Position numbers and translations under genes: made by a program. From Thalassia testudinum (taxonomy: Eukaryota; Streptophyta; Magnoliopsida; Alismatales; Hydrocharitaceae), in assembly GCA_037157565.1 (NCBI GenBank), contig JAZHRO010000002.1, positions 71,135,001 to 71,199,000 on the forward strand: 64,000 bases of DNA, written 5' to 3'. Positions 44,804-56,690 of this stretch are shown here, one piece after another; the stretch's first letter is position 1; each line of letters begins with the position of its first letter. A model generated the notes under the pieces. It was not told where the DNA came from. It saw only the letters and a program-made list of their open reading frames with translations, and made no database searches.

Positions 44804-46022
44804 AAAAGAAAGAGATTCATTTCCCAAGCAAGATATTTTCATTGGGAAGAGCCAGAATTATTTAGAATTGGACAAGACCAAGTATTGAGACATTGTGTAC
44901 TTGTAGAGGAACAACAAAGTGTGCTGAGTTTTTGCCATGAACTTCATTGTGGAGGACACTTTGGTGCTAAGAAAACTGCTTTTAAGGTTCTCTAGTCCGA
45001 TTTTTGGTGGCCTTCCTTATTTAAGGATTCTCATAATTTTGTTAAGGCCTGTATTAGATGTCAACAGACTGGAACAATTGGGAAGGGAATGAAATGCCTC
45101 AACATCTTATTCAATCTGTTGAAATTTTTGATGTGTGGGGAATTGACTTTATGGGCCCCTTCCCGTCATCCCATGGTTATGAGTATATCTTGGTAGCAGT
45201 TGATTATGTCTCTAAATGGATAGAGGCCATTCCTACGCACACAAATGACCACTCCGTGTTTTGAAATTTGTGAAGGCCAATATCATATCTCGTTTCGGCT
45301 GCCCCAAGACTATTATAAGTGATAGGGGACCTTATTTCTGAAACCACCATTTCAATCGGCTAATCAGGAGTCTAGGAGTGACTCACAAGGTCGCTACCCC
45401 TTACCATCCTTAGACGAGCGGTCAGGTTGAAGTGTCGAATAGGGAGATAAAAAATATTTTGGATAAGACTGTTAGACCTGATAGGAAAGACTGGTCCCAA
45501 TAGCTTGATGATGCTTTGTGGGCATATCGAACGGCCCATAAGACCCCTTTGGGTACTTCTCCCTTTCGGATTGTGTATGAGAAAGAGTGCCATTTACCTG
45601 TTGAGTTGGAACATAAGGCACTTTGGGCTATTCGAAGTGTTAACATGGATTTAGAGAAGGCAGGTGAGGCACGACTTCTAGAATTAAGTGAGCTTGAGGA
45701 GCTGACGAATGATGCTTATGACACCTCTAAAGCTTATAAAGAAAGAACTAAGGTCATGCATGATAAGTTTATACTTCGAAAGACCTTTGAGCCCAACTAA
45801 CAAGTCTGGCTTTTCAATTCCAGACTTAAGCTTTTTCCTGGGAAGTTAAAATCTCGTTGGGATGGGCCTTACATAATCACTAAAGTATTTCCGCATGGAG
45901 CTGTGGAGATTAAAAACCCTTCCTCTTCAGCAACTCCCTTTATCGTCAACAGTCAACGGTTAAAACTATACATTACTTTGGATGGCCATCTGGTTGATGA
46001 GGTCACTCTTGAGGAGCCTTAG
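44804..46022 (+). pseudogene. pol: E3 pol, integrase (several stops)
   Basis: The zinc-binding part (LSFCHELHCGGHFGAKK) lies near 44920-44975. The core D is in [13 protein letters not shown] (45137), the second D in IISDRGP (45316) and the E in GQVEVSNREI (45421). The GPY-like tail (RWDGPYII) is near 45860. Stops occur at 44993, 45339, 45411, 45501 and 45798, with a frameshift near 45260. Comparison with E4 shows glutamine at three of the stop positions. The frame ends with TAG 46020-46022, which sits in a small hairpin (GGAGC, CTTA, GCTCC). Confidence 0.85.
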
Positions 46023-46955
46023 CTCCTACCATTCTCTGCCTCAGGTAATATCTTCCTTTAACTATTTTTGTTTTCAATGAGGACATTGTTTGAACCAGGC
46101 ATGGGGGAGAGGACCTGAGGCATTTTGTTTATAGCATGCATACATTTGCATTTAAAAAAAAATCTAAATAAATGAAAATAAAAAAATAATAAAAAAAAAG
46201 TTTTGAACTTAATTGGCTAGGTCTTGCATTCTTAAGCAAATCAGAACTCTAGGGTAGATTAAGTTAATTCTAGGGTCAAACTTTAGAAGCTAAATGAGCT
46301 ACTAGCTTTAGACCTTTAGGGTCCTTTGTGGACTTAAAAACTTAAGTAGGAATTAAGTTGCGGATCATTCCTCAAGAGGTTGAGGAAGGAAAGCTAGGGT
46401 TTGAGTTAAAAGGTGGGGTAGTACCTGGAGTCTTGTTCTACCTTTTGGTTTACGGGTCCTTGTAACCCAAGCATCCAAATTTCACACACTTGGTCTGGTG
46501 TAAGTAAGTAATCAACTTAATTCCTTTCTTAAAAGAGATTTGGTTCTCTTAGTTTTGACTTAGGAGAGGCTTGAAAACATAATTTGATTGGAAGAGTTCC
46601 CGCCACAGGAGAGGTGGAATATATACTCACCTTGAGGATGCAATGATAACATATTACCTCCTCAGCGCTTGTCTCTTAGGATATCCATCCTACTGGGGGC
46701 ATGTAAGCGCATTATGCGGTTCAGGTACCATGGGCGGCCCTATCTCGAAGTGCCGATTGCCATAGGCCTGAATTCACTTAAGAAATTCATGGGCAATACT
46801 ATCTCAAAGTGTCGATTGCCAGGAGTTCTTGGGGTCGTTATGGGTGGTGCTATTTCGAAGCATCGAAAGTCAGGCACCCTTCGAGGTACGGTAATGGGGA
46901 TAATGAATCCGACACAGACCGTGTTGATAGCTGATATGAGGTTAGACTTAGAGGA

Positions 46956-46986
<31 letters not shown>

Positions 46987-47254
46987 TTTTCCTTTAACTC
47001 AAATAACTCAAACCAACGCACTTGCACGGATGCTTTAATCTCAGGGATCAATAAACCTTAAGGTAGAGTTAGAAATCAGGGAAACTTGTGCCTGCAACTC
47101 GTCTTTAGCCGACCTAGTCTGTAACTTAGCAACTACTTGGGAACCTTAAGTCTAGAGTCTGAACTTAATATGTTTCTAAAGGAAGACTGATTGGGTTGAC
47201 TAGTCTACTTGGAGTGTTAGGTTTTGCTTGGATTTGCTAGGGATTAGCAAAAAC
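46023..47254 (+). other. E3 3' untranslated region
   Basis: No supported gene. An internal polypurine tract (AATGAGGACATTG then AGGCATGGGGGAG) lies at 46076-46112. A triplicated ATGGG motif is at 46730-46893 and an AT dinucleotide run at 46956-46982. Related to the E2 3' region. Confidence 0.65.
46730..46893 (+). repeat. Triplicated ATGGGCGG motif in E3 3' region
   Basis: Units begin at 46730, 46789 and 46840 and contain ATGGGCGG-like, CTATCTCGAAG-like and TCGATTGCCAGG-like blocks; E2 has the counterpart at 11955-12126. Confidence 0.65.
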
Positions 47255-47270
47255 TAGGCATGGGGGTATT
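47255..47270 (+). other. E3 polypurine tract
   Basis: TAGGCATGGGGGTATT directly precedes the 3' LTR. Confidence 0.7.
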
Positions 47271-48953
47271 TGATTAGCTCATATTTGTGGGCTATTTAAG
47301 TATTTAAGTGCCTAGACATTAAGTAAATTCTAACATTTATTTAGCATGCATTAGGATGTAAATAGATTAATTCATATTTCTAATTTAATTACATAATTCA
47401 TTCATTGCATTCATAACTAAATGCATTTAGAATTAACTTAGAATTTCATTAGTTACCAATTAGGTGCATTGGATGCATTATTTTAATTTAACATAGAAGT
47501 TAAGGGCTTATGCATAAATAATCATAATATTTTATTCTTTTATTTTTTTCTCCTTTGCACAGGTAACTCCTCCGGCTTCGGCTCCGCCTCCTCCTCCTGC
47601 GCATCACATTTACGCCATGCCATTTTGAATTTGAAATGAAGGCCATGGCGACAAAAGGGGGAGGGAGGCTGCCTTGTACGTGGAGACACCGCCCGCCCAT
47701 CATCGTGCACCCGCTCCTCACTGTGGTCTCCAAGGCCAAGCTCCACCACACCGTGGGCCGGCGAGGTGACAGCTCGCTGCACCAATCCAGTGGGCTTGGC
47801 CATCACCGTGTTTCTTCTTCATCAGCCTCGCATGTTCCTCAGCGCAACCGTGCCTACATACCTTGCCAGCACCTTCATCTCCAATCCACTGCATGCACTT
47901 ACCCGCCATCGTACAGCACCGTCCACAGCTCCACCGCATGCACTCATCTCCTGCGCGACTTCCATCCCTGCGCACGCCCTTGCTGCGTGCATCATCCTCC
48001 ACGCTCCAGCCCCTAGCGCACGCCCATCAGATCCACCCTCGCTCCAGCCACGCCCGCCAGCACCCTTCGCCCCTCCGGCTGCACAAGACCGCCAGCACCC
48101 CGCGCCCCTCCGGCTGCACAAGCCCGCCAGCACCCAGAAGTGCCTCACCACGCACTTGTAGAACGCGCGCCCACCTTCGCGCACACCCTGTAGCGCCTCC
48201 AGCCTTCATGCCCGCGCCTTCCTTGCAGCCTGCAGAGCCGCACCTCCTGCAGAACCCGCTGCGCGCCCTTTAGCTACAGTGCGCAGGTTGCAGCGTGCGG
48301 CCAGCAGCATCCAGCAGCAGCAGCTACGTCCGCCAGTAGCGCCATCCTCCGCGCACGTGTAGTCTAGTGCGTGAGCCTCCTCGCCAGGAGCCTTCCCGCG
48401 CTCCACGCATGGCCAGCAGTCACCGGAACCCACCTCCACCACAGCTCCATTCTGCCACCTTGAGGCACGTCGCACTTCATCACGACCGCCATCACGGAGC
48501 CCTCAGTCTAGAGATCCTCCTCCGAGCTTCACACCTCCGACCATTCCTTCCTCCTCCCGCACGAACAAGGGGAAGAAGTTCCCCTGTTTTGCTACAGTAA
48601 AAGCTATATTAATATTTACATTCTATGCCATTGTCAACTTTTATTATTATTTTATTAAGCTACATTGCAAAATATATCCTTTAGTTGTTCAAATTTTCCA
48701 TTTTAGCATGTCCTCTTGATGCTTTCTTAATCTGAAGGCAGATTTGGCTCGATTCTCGTCGAAACTAACTGTGAACATATGTTTTTAACCGGTGCAAGTT
48801 TAAATATGTCATTGCCTCCCTGTGGACATGACCTTCTCCTCTGCGAGTGGTTATTTTAATTATTGATTAGTCGATTTTTCCACCACATAGAACTACAAAC
48901 GACGCATCATTTTAGGTGACAAATGACTTTAAAAGCGAAGAATGGACTCGTCA
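47271..48953 (+). repeat. E3 3' LTR (family C, 1683 bp)
   Basis: It is bounded by TGATTAGCTC and ACTCGTCA and collinear with 35509-37187. CCAAT at 48954-48958 is the target duplication. Confidence 0.9.
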
Positions 48954-48958
48954 CCAAT

Positions 48959-51216
48959 TAACCTAGACCTGACTTAATTGAGTTATTTTACTCTTAATTA
49001 GGATTCCACACATGCAATTAAACTTGTATTAAGTTTAATTGCACTTTACCTTAGTGAATTAGGGTTTACAACAGTAATTTGAGACCTACCTTGACCTAAA
49101 CCCACTAGAACCTAACCTAATCAACCTAGACACCTAGGTTTCAACCCACACACACCCACACACACCATCCACACGAAAATACCTACCCTAGAGTTCTCTA
49201 GAACTCTCTACCATGTGTTGTTGCCTTGGTTGCTAAAATTAGCAACCAAGAGCCATTCAATTCTTAGATCCACATGTGGTGGATCTAAAAACCACCATCC
49301 ATCCTCTCTCTCACTCTCCCACAAGCTCCCACCATAGGCCTCACTAGAGAATTCCATAATTCTCTAGAGAGCTTCCCTTAGGTCTATTATAGCCCTAGGA
49401 TAGCCTAGAAGCTTCCCCAAGCCTTAGCCACCCTTAGATTAGGTCACCGCATCCTAGGAAACCTTAAAACCCTAATTCCATCCTATATCTGGATATCCAA
49501 ATGAGTGACAGGGCGTCCGGAACCCTTAGCAACAACCCGCACACCTCAAACCCACTTCTGCAGCATTATAAGACGTCTAGACACTTGGTCAGACATCAAA
49601 TTTCTGCAGATAGAACCTTGATTCTTCCCTGACTCTGATTGGATGTCCAGACAACAAGTTTGGACTTCTGATTTTTCACTATAAGACGTCTGAAAACTTT
49701 ATAAGACGTCTGATACTGTCCTTCAGTTCCTATTTTGGAATTCAAGCCTTGATCTTGGATTTGTAGGTCCCTAAACCCAATTCTAACCCCCTAGGAACCT
49801 AAATTAAGGTGCCATAACCCTAGTACATCACCTCTAGACCTCCATAAGGATCTAATTAAGTCCTCACTAAACCTAATTGACTTTGATATTAGTCAATTCC
49901 ATCAGCCTATTCAATTGGACTCATTAAGTCCAATTAAGCCCTGATCTCAGCACACACTGTCCAATTGGACTCAGTGAGAGTCCAATTGACCTAGACCTGA
50001 CTTAATTGAGTTATTTTACTCTCAATTAGGATTCCACACATCTAATTAAACTTGTATTAAGTTTAATTCCACTTTACCTTAGTGAATTAGGGTTTACAAC
50101 CCTAATTTGAGACCTACCTTGACTTAAACCCACTATAATCTAACCTAATCAACCTAGCCACCTAGGTTTCGACCCACACACACCCACACACACCATCCAC
50201 ACGAAAATACCTAGCCTAGAGTTCTCTACAACTCTCTACCATGTGTTGTTGCCTTGGTTGCTAAAATTAGCAACCAAGAGCCATTCAATTTTTAGATCTA
50301 CATTTGGTGGATCTAAAAACCACCATCCATCCTCTCTCTCACTCTCCCACGAGCTCCCACCATAAGCCTCTCTAGAGAACTCCATAATTCTCTAGAGAGC
50401 TTCCCTTAGGTCTATAAAAAGACCTAAGGGGTGGCACTTTGGACCCATCCACTCTTGGCTCCATTTTAGCTTAGCTTCATTCCACCTCCACTCCACCTTC
50501 ACGAGTAGCTTCACCATGGCCACCACCGTCTCCATGCCAAGATGTTGGATCACATCCTCAACCTCTCTCCAAGGGTTGGCCTAAGCACCATTGGCCGCCC
50601 CTCCTTCTGCTCTCAACCAAGTCAAAGGCCATCGGAGCCCACCTCTGAATGCTCTTAGTTCTGATAGATTAGATTATAGTTCTTCATAGTTTTACTGCTT
50701 TATTTACTGCTTAATAGTGTAGCTCTAAATTCTCCCCCAATGATGCATGCATAATCCCTCCTTAGATTCATGTATGCAATCATTTTCTACTAGCTAGATT
50801 TATGTTTTCAAGCATTCCTCTACAAGCTTTCCATATGCTTTATGTTGCAAACACCATTATGAATCAATGAAAATCTTTTTCTATATTTATATATATATCT
50901 ATTTGTAAAAATCACCATGAGCCTTGTTGCAATATTTTTGTGTGATTGAAGTTGCATGTTTTAATTTATGATATTCTGGCAACTAAGCATGCCGTGCATA
51001 AATACGAACTTAGCATAAATCGACATGCGATTTTGAATAAGTAGAGCAAGAGAGATCGATTTCAAATCTGTACTTCCATAAACACCTCCCAGAGACGAAC
51101 GACCGGGACTCCAAGTCTCGTTATCTTTATAAATTATTTTTGACGAGCGTTTTCGTGCACTATACTATGACAAAATCTCTATTTTCAAAACACATGCGAG
51201 AATCGCCCTCCTGTCA
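48959..51216 (+). repeat. E1 3' LTR, part 2, with internal 1.03-kb duplication
   Basis: 48959-49386 continues 35508 and corresponds to 6360-6787. At 49387 the sequence jumps back to the equivalent of about 5761 and runs to the LTR end at 51216 (CCTGTCA). The junction shares AGGTC(C/T)AT. The first part resembles the solo LTR 40609-42751 in diagnostic bases (for example GACCTAAACCCACTAGAACC), while the second part resembles the E1 5' LTR (GACTTAAACCCACTATAATC). Confidence 0.8.
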
Positions 51217-51221
51217 CCTGC

Positions 51222-53950
51222 CTATGTCCTCCGTGAGCTGTCAGGCCTCGAGAGGGCCAACCCTTAAGCTCCCTACCTCTCCACAGTAGAGGATTGTTCC
51301 ACTTCTAAGGCATGCACCTCCTTCTTGAGTGGAAGAATGGTCGAATGGAAAGTCGATAGGCACCATGGCAAGTCTTGACTGGCCATGACACCCGCCTCAT
51401 GACCACCCTGAACTTGGAGAATCAGTCAGAGTAGCTCGATGGTGCTAAAGTACCCTTCCATCTATCGGAAAGGTACCTGACCAAGTTGATGCCACCACCC
51501 TAGACATGAGGCCTCCAGCAGGCCCTTCCACGAAGGATCCCTAGAAAAACCCAACTGTCTGGGCGATCCTTGCAGGGGCCTTCTGACCCAAAGAATTCAC
51601 TCTTGCCACCACACTTGTTGAGATTTGCTCCACATTTGGTCGGGAAAATACATTGCCACACGAGGAGAAACCGGTAACAGCAGCTCCTACCCCACTCTCG
51701 TGGAGTTACCAAGGGAGCCATATAGGGTGGCAGAGACATTGAGCCTTTGTAAAGGAGCAACCTCCATCCAAGCCTCGAATGATGCATTTGTGACCCGATG
51801 TCCATTGGGTAACCTAGGCGAACCAAAAGGGGCTCGCAGCCCCACAGGGACATCCCCTGTCTCATCCCCGCTCGGATCCAGAAGAACAGACGTAGCTGAC
51901 TCCCTCTCAACGCACACCCTGCTGGGCTCCCCTCACAGATGCTTTGAGGGAACCTTCTTAGCCTCCTCTTGAACTCTCCAAACGGAAGAGGAACTCCTTT
52001 TCTTACCTTGCCCCATGCGCCTCCCCCACACGAGATGAGTCCCATGCTGGGAGGAACCGCTGCGATGCCTAAAATTGTCTGGCAAGAAAAATTGTCAAGA
52101 GCCTGCGACAAGGAACAAAGTAGAATAAGAAAGCAAGAAAGGAGGAAAGGATCTCTCACAATACCCTTTGCCACAAAGAGTAGGCAGGTCTCAAACCCAC
52201 CAACGCCTCAACAGGCATATCAACTACAAAAATATTACAGGCCCTTACCTCAGCCCATGCGTTGAGAAGGGGCATCAAAAGGGGCTTACCCCCATTCGAA
52301 GGACCTCACATAATCGCTCTTCAGCCACTTCACACAACACAGAGGTTCAACGACGGAATTCTATCAAGAGAGCGAATGAAACAAAGGTTCCTCAAAACAA
52401 CTGACAAGTTGTTTGAACACAATAAAGAAGGTGGGAGGGCAAGAACTAAGATCCACCCCAGACCTTTATTTATAACCCCCCCTTGAGAACGGTGCCATCG
52501 TTCCACCTCCCCCTACGTATCGCAAGTTTCTAAGGAACAAAATCCCCCAGGATACGACGGGGATTCCATAGCAACATGCCCACACTGACAAAATCGTGGG
52601 TCAATGCTCCGCACGTTACATCACCTTGCACAGGCAGGTTGACGCCATAGAAGCATCGATCACCTCACTAAACAGGCATGACATTTGAGGCCATGACCTC
52701 TCATGTCAACAATAATTAATACTTGTCTTATCTAATTGCATGACAAAACAATTTTCGAAATGTCGCTTCTTAAGGCCGGCGGGAACTCGAGCTCGTAGGT
52801 CCCGCATCCTAATTGATCAAATGTCACCTCTTAAGGTCGAGGGGAACTCGAGCTCATAGGTCCTATGTCCCAATTGATCAGATGCCACCTCTTAAGGCCA
52901 ACGGAAACTCGGGCTCATAGGTCCCACATCCTGATTGATCAAATGCCACCACGTAAGGTCGGCGAGAACTTGGGCTCATAGGTCCTGCATCCCAATTGTT
53001 TTAGGCACGAAAAAGTGCCAGGCCCCCTACCATAAACAAACACTGTCTCTCAAGGCCAGTTGGAACCATAGCCGACACACGTGTGTTCCCTCATAATTAT
53101 GTCACCAACCCAGCCAACACAAAGTCAGGATAAATTTTCCTTACACCCTTACCAGGAAATAGAGGCAAACCACCCAACCTCTTCTATCAACATCCTACAA
53201 CTCCTCCCTCATGACAAATGTGCTACTCGCTTCGACCTAAGCTGGCAGTACATTTGGGGACATTATCTACCGTGGAGTTTCAAGTGCTTTAATTACTCTC
53301 TTTGCAAGCTTACACTAGCTAGAGAGTAGGGGCATATGATGAGGGGAAAAAATCATTCCTGGATCCAAAACTCTGTGCATAACCAAGCAAAGGATCCGGC
53401 TACCCGATTATAGGGTAAATAGGCGGGTCCAGTACAACCCAACCTGCCTGTGACCAGTCGGACTCGAACCTGGATTCATCCAAACTGCTAGAAGATTCGA
53501 CGTAGAAGTGACTACCTACAACCTAAAAGTAGATGAGCAATCTGATAGAAAAGTACCAGAAATCACTAGGTTCTGAATCTTTTCATGCTATAAATAGTGA
53601 AGAGAGATCCCTAGGAAAGGGGGGTCTGTAATATGGTGAATACTAGTGCAGAGTTGGGGGTATCACTCTCCCCCCAGACGTACATCCCTTGCGGTGGAAC
53701 TGGGTCACCAACCTCCTTGTCTCCCTTGTGATTGCTAATAGGACATGGAGTCAGACCTTTCGATCACGTAGGAGACCCAACTCCATGCTCCTCACAATGG
53801 ATTGCTTGTGGCAATGTTGTGTTCCTTACGTCTACAAATCCTTTGATGGCCAATAGAGGCCCCAGCGGCAGTCTCCAGGCCCATCAGGTCTTAGGGAGTT
53901 TTCCTAAACTCTAAGGGTTTTTCCATAAATTCTACACATTAATTAACCCA
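51222..53950. repeat. Right half of the older degenerate repeat
   Basis: It joins 5402 across the E1 insertion. A 61-bp tandem array lies at 52761-53004. CTATAAATAG at 53588-53597 followed by a G-rich stretch has the look of an LTR core promoter and R region. The 224-codon minus-strand ORF at 51500-52174 matches nothing I know and overlaps ORFs on the other strand; I do not call it a gene. Confidence 0.45.
52761..53004 (+). repeat. Tandem array, four copies of 61 bp
   Basis: Units start at 52761, 52822, 52883 and 52944. Each has TGYC(A/G)CC-like, TAAGG, AACT(C/T)G(A/G)GCTC and CAATTGATCA-like blocks. Confidence 0.85.
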
Positions 53951-55200
53951 TGTAGGGGCCCTATGAAATTTTCCTAGATTTTTGAGGATGTTCCCATAGT
54001 TTTCGCACATATAAAGTGTAACCAAGGACCTCACGTGGTTTCTTCCTTCGTTGAGGAGTTGGACGCAATATTCATGCCCCTAGGTTCCCATCTTTGGAAC
54101 CCATGCAAAAAACCAAGAATGCAGAGTAAATATTGCAAATTTTCTCAACCCAACAATCAAACCCTAAGCCCCCCTCTATAAAACAACCTTGTCCTTGTTG
54201 TTTGCACTGCACCCCACCTCGAGCGGCATCCCCTTTAGATGCATATTGAAAAGAGAGAGTAAGGAATCGAGAGGGATGGGGGTGAATGAAGGGTTGAGCG
54301 GGAGAAAGAGAAAGAGAGAGAGGCACGTTCCTTCTCTCTTTTCTCATGCGCATTGAAGATGATGGGTAGGCAGATGCCGTTGTTTGAGTTTTTTCAAACC
54401 GTGCGCTCATGTTTGAGGCACGTGAGGGAGCAACTATGCGTACGGGGATCATAAGGCAGGCAGCATCGGCCGGATACAACGGCGTGCGAGATCCAGAGGT
54501 GAGGAGCAAAGGGTGTTGTGCGTAAGTTAGCATGTGCCACGTGAAGTGTGGGTGGCTCAAGCCGGTTCACATGGACCAACTAGACCAGATCGATCTAAGG
54601 TTGGTTTACGTGAACTAGAGGTTTTTGGGCTTATTTGGGGCCTAAACGACCTTGGAATTGCGCACGAAAGGTATCGTTGGAAAGCTATTTAAATTTCCTA
54701 TGTTTTGGTACCATCCTTGACACTATTTGTGCACATTTAGTGTACTGAAAACTTATAAAGTCCCTAATTACACTCTTTAACCCACTTGATTCCTAGGAAC
54801 TGTGCTTGAGAGAGGCACGTTTCATGAGAAAGGACGTGTAGTGTTTGTGGGAGGCCCGAACAGACAACCTGAGCCCCCAATCCTCCTAGTCAATCGAGTT
54901 AGAGTGGCCCCCTATCATCCTCCCTTACATGATTTAAGTGCTCGCCTTGGAATGCCGTTAATCTTTTCACTTTGTAAATGCAGTGTTGCGTAGTTAAAGA
55001 GCCTAAACTCGTTATTCCTGTGTACATGCCCTACCATTGCGATGTGGATACATAATTGGTCTTGTTATTTCATTCTCTAGGGGTTAGTGGTGGATGGAAT
55101 TAAGATAACAACATGTTTTAAGGGTGGGCTTGCCAACTACTTGTACGATAGCATTGACAATGAATGATACAACATAACCCATAAACAGTTAAATGACACT
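53951..55200. other. No gene recognised
   Basis: No protein, RNA gene or repeat boundary that I can support. The 162-codon minus ORF at 54072-54560 is of ordinary composition but unrecognised, with no conserved motif. Confidence 0.4.
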
Positions 55201-56690
55201 TGTTTTTCCACAAATTCCTAGAACTATTGTTGACTGAACTGGTTAGCTAATAACAACCTAATTAATCACCATAATTGGCTTAATCTAGGGCTAACTTCTT
55301 AGTGAAATCCTACATTTAGAATGTAAATATTGTATTTATAGATGCATGCATATTTAGGCTTTGTATTTATTATATGCCTAATTATCTAATTTTAGATTTT
55401 TGTGAATAATGTAGGTACATGATGTAGAGAATAACATGTAGCCATAAGTGGGGTGGAAAATAAAGCTACAAAGCTCGGAGCTGGTTGAAGGGCAAGACAT
55501 GATTGAAGAAGAAATGAAGATCCAATTAAAGAAGAAGAGAGAGCGGGACTAGGATAACTTTGCCTTACCCTTAGAACCCTAGGATATCCTTATCCCAGAA
55601 CCTAGCCAACCTATTCTAGATCCAATCCCTAACCTAGAATCTAATTAGGATTCCCTTAACCTATTAGAGGCTTCCCCAACCCAATTACACACTCACATAC
55701 ATTCAGACTTGGACCAGCACTCAGATTGGATGTCCAGATACATCCTGGACATCTAATTTGGTAGACCCAACATCAAAATCATTCCCAAATGCACCCTTCA
55801 CCAAGAACATCCTTTGGACATCTAATTTTACAGTATAAGACATCCAAACACCTTCCTAGACATCCAGAACCTTTCTCCAGTGAGCACAAACCACCAAACG
55901 TGGCCTTATCCTCTTGAAACAACCCAAAACATCATTCGAACTCTATCCCTAAGCCTAGAACCTATCCTTTCCTAAAACCTACATCTAGGAACATATCTCT
56001 TAGGCTTTGCTCTCAACCTAGATTGACTATTTTTAGAAAACCACCATCCTATCCTAGCCTTACAACCTAGATCCTAAGGTTCTTATTTAACCAATCCTAG
56101 GCATCACTTTTGATGGAATCTATGCCTTCCAAATTAGTGATCCTAGGCACCTTAGATTGACAAATAGGAAGCCACCTACTTTTCTATAAAAGGACCTAGC
56201 CTCCAACCTTTAGAGACTAATTAGTCTTAATATAGTTTAGGCCACCATAGTCTATTCCCTCTCTCTTCGAGCTCTCTCTCAGGTCTTCTTCCCGATGCCC
56301 TGGATCTGAAGCTCTGTCAAGTTTCACACAAGCATCCCTCAAGCAGCTCCTCCATCTCTCTCTCTTTCTCTCTCTACTCTTTCTCTCTTTGATTACTATG
56401 TTTTCATGCTATTTGTAAGCTTTCCTCTAGAGTTCATGTGTAAAACTTTTCATGATTAGTAATAAAGAGCATTATTCAATGGAGTCTTGTCTCTCTTTAT
56501 GTGCTTTCATTAGATTAGAATAGTTAGTATGAAAGGTTTTAAGAATCTTATTTTGCCTCCCTACGAATGACTCGGGACTTACTAATTTCTGATTTATAAA
56601 TTTATTTGATTTGATGTGTTTTCCAACTACAACGATAACATAAAAATCTCTTTTCACAATTTCACGTCAAACATTACCAACAATAATAGG
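55200..56690 (+). repeat. Diverged LTR-like segment, distant relative of family A
   Basis: It contains GACGTC-like decayed sites (55735-55875: ATGTCCAGA, GGACATCTAAT) and a TATA box at 56185-56193 followed by AGGACCTAGCC. Downstream a block with CCCTACGAATGACTCGGGAC and TTTATAAATT mirrors the U5 of the E1 LTR. Ends and TSD were not found. Confidence 0.4.

Larger units (their letters stand above)
35509..48953 (+). mobile_element. E3: Athila-type family-C retrotransposon, decayed
   Basis: It is 13,445 bp including a nested solo LTR, with the TSD CCAAT at 35504-35508 and 48954-48958. Plus-strand order: LTR 35509-37187, PBS, leader, gag, protease (interrupted), RT, RNase H, integrase to 46022, 3' region, polypurine tract, LTR 47271-48953. 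Several stops and frameshifts make it inactive. Confidence 0.92.
5408..51216 (+). mobile_element. E1: non-autonomous family-A LTR retrotransposon, outermost shell
   Basis: The TSD CCTGC lies at 5403-5407 and 51217-51221. After removing E2 and E3 (with one TSD copy each) the element is about 10.8 kb. Order on the plus strand: 5' LTR 5408-7584, PBS 7587-7604, leader to 8804, interruption by E2, leader and ORF remnants 30380-32546, 3' untranslated region, polypurine tract 34543-34555, and 3' LTR 34556-35508 plus 48959-51216. I see no gag, protease, RT, RNase H or integrase in its own internal sequence (about 5.4 kb). It would therefore need proteins from another element to move. Confidence 0.85.

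Noticed and set aside
46956..46982. AT dinucleotide run as a regulatory site
   Set aside because: An ordinary microsatellite; a similar short one lies near 40889.
51500..52174. 224-codon minus-strand ORF as a host gene
   Set aside because: It has no recognised motif and overlaps competing ORFs on the plus strand inside a degenerate repeat.
52761..53004. CRISPR array
   Set aside because: The 61-bp units are contiguous with no spacers and the setting is a plant repeat.
54072..54560. 162-codon minus-strand ORF as a gene
   Set aside because: No recognised domain; single copy with ordinary composition and no supporting signals.
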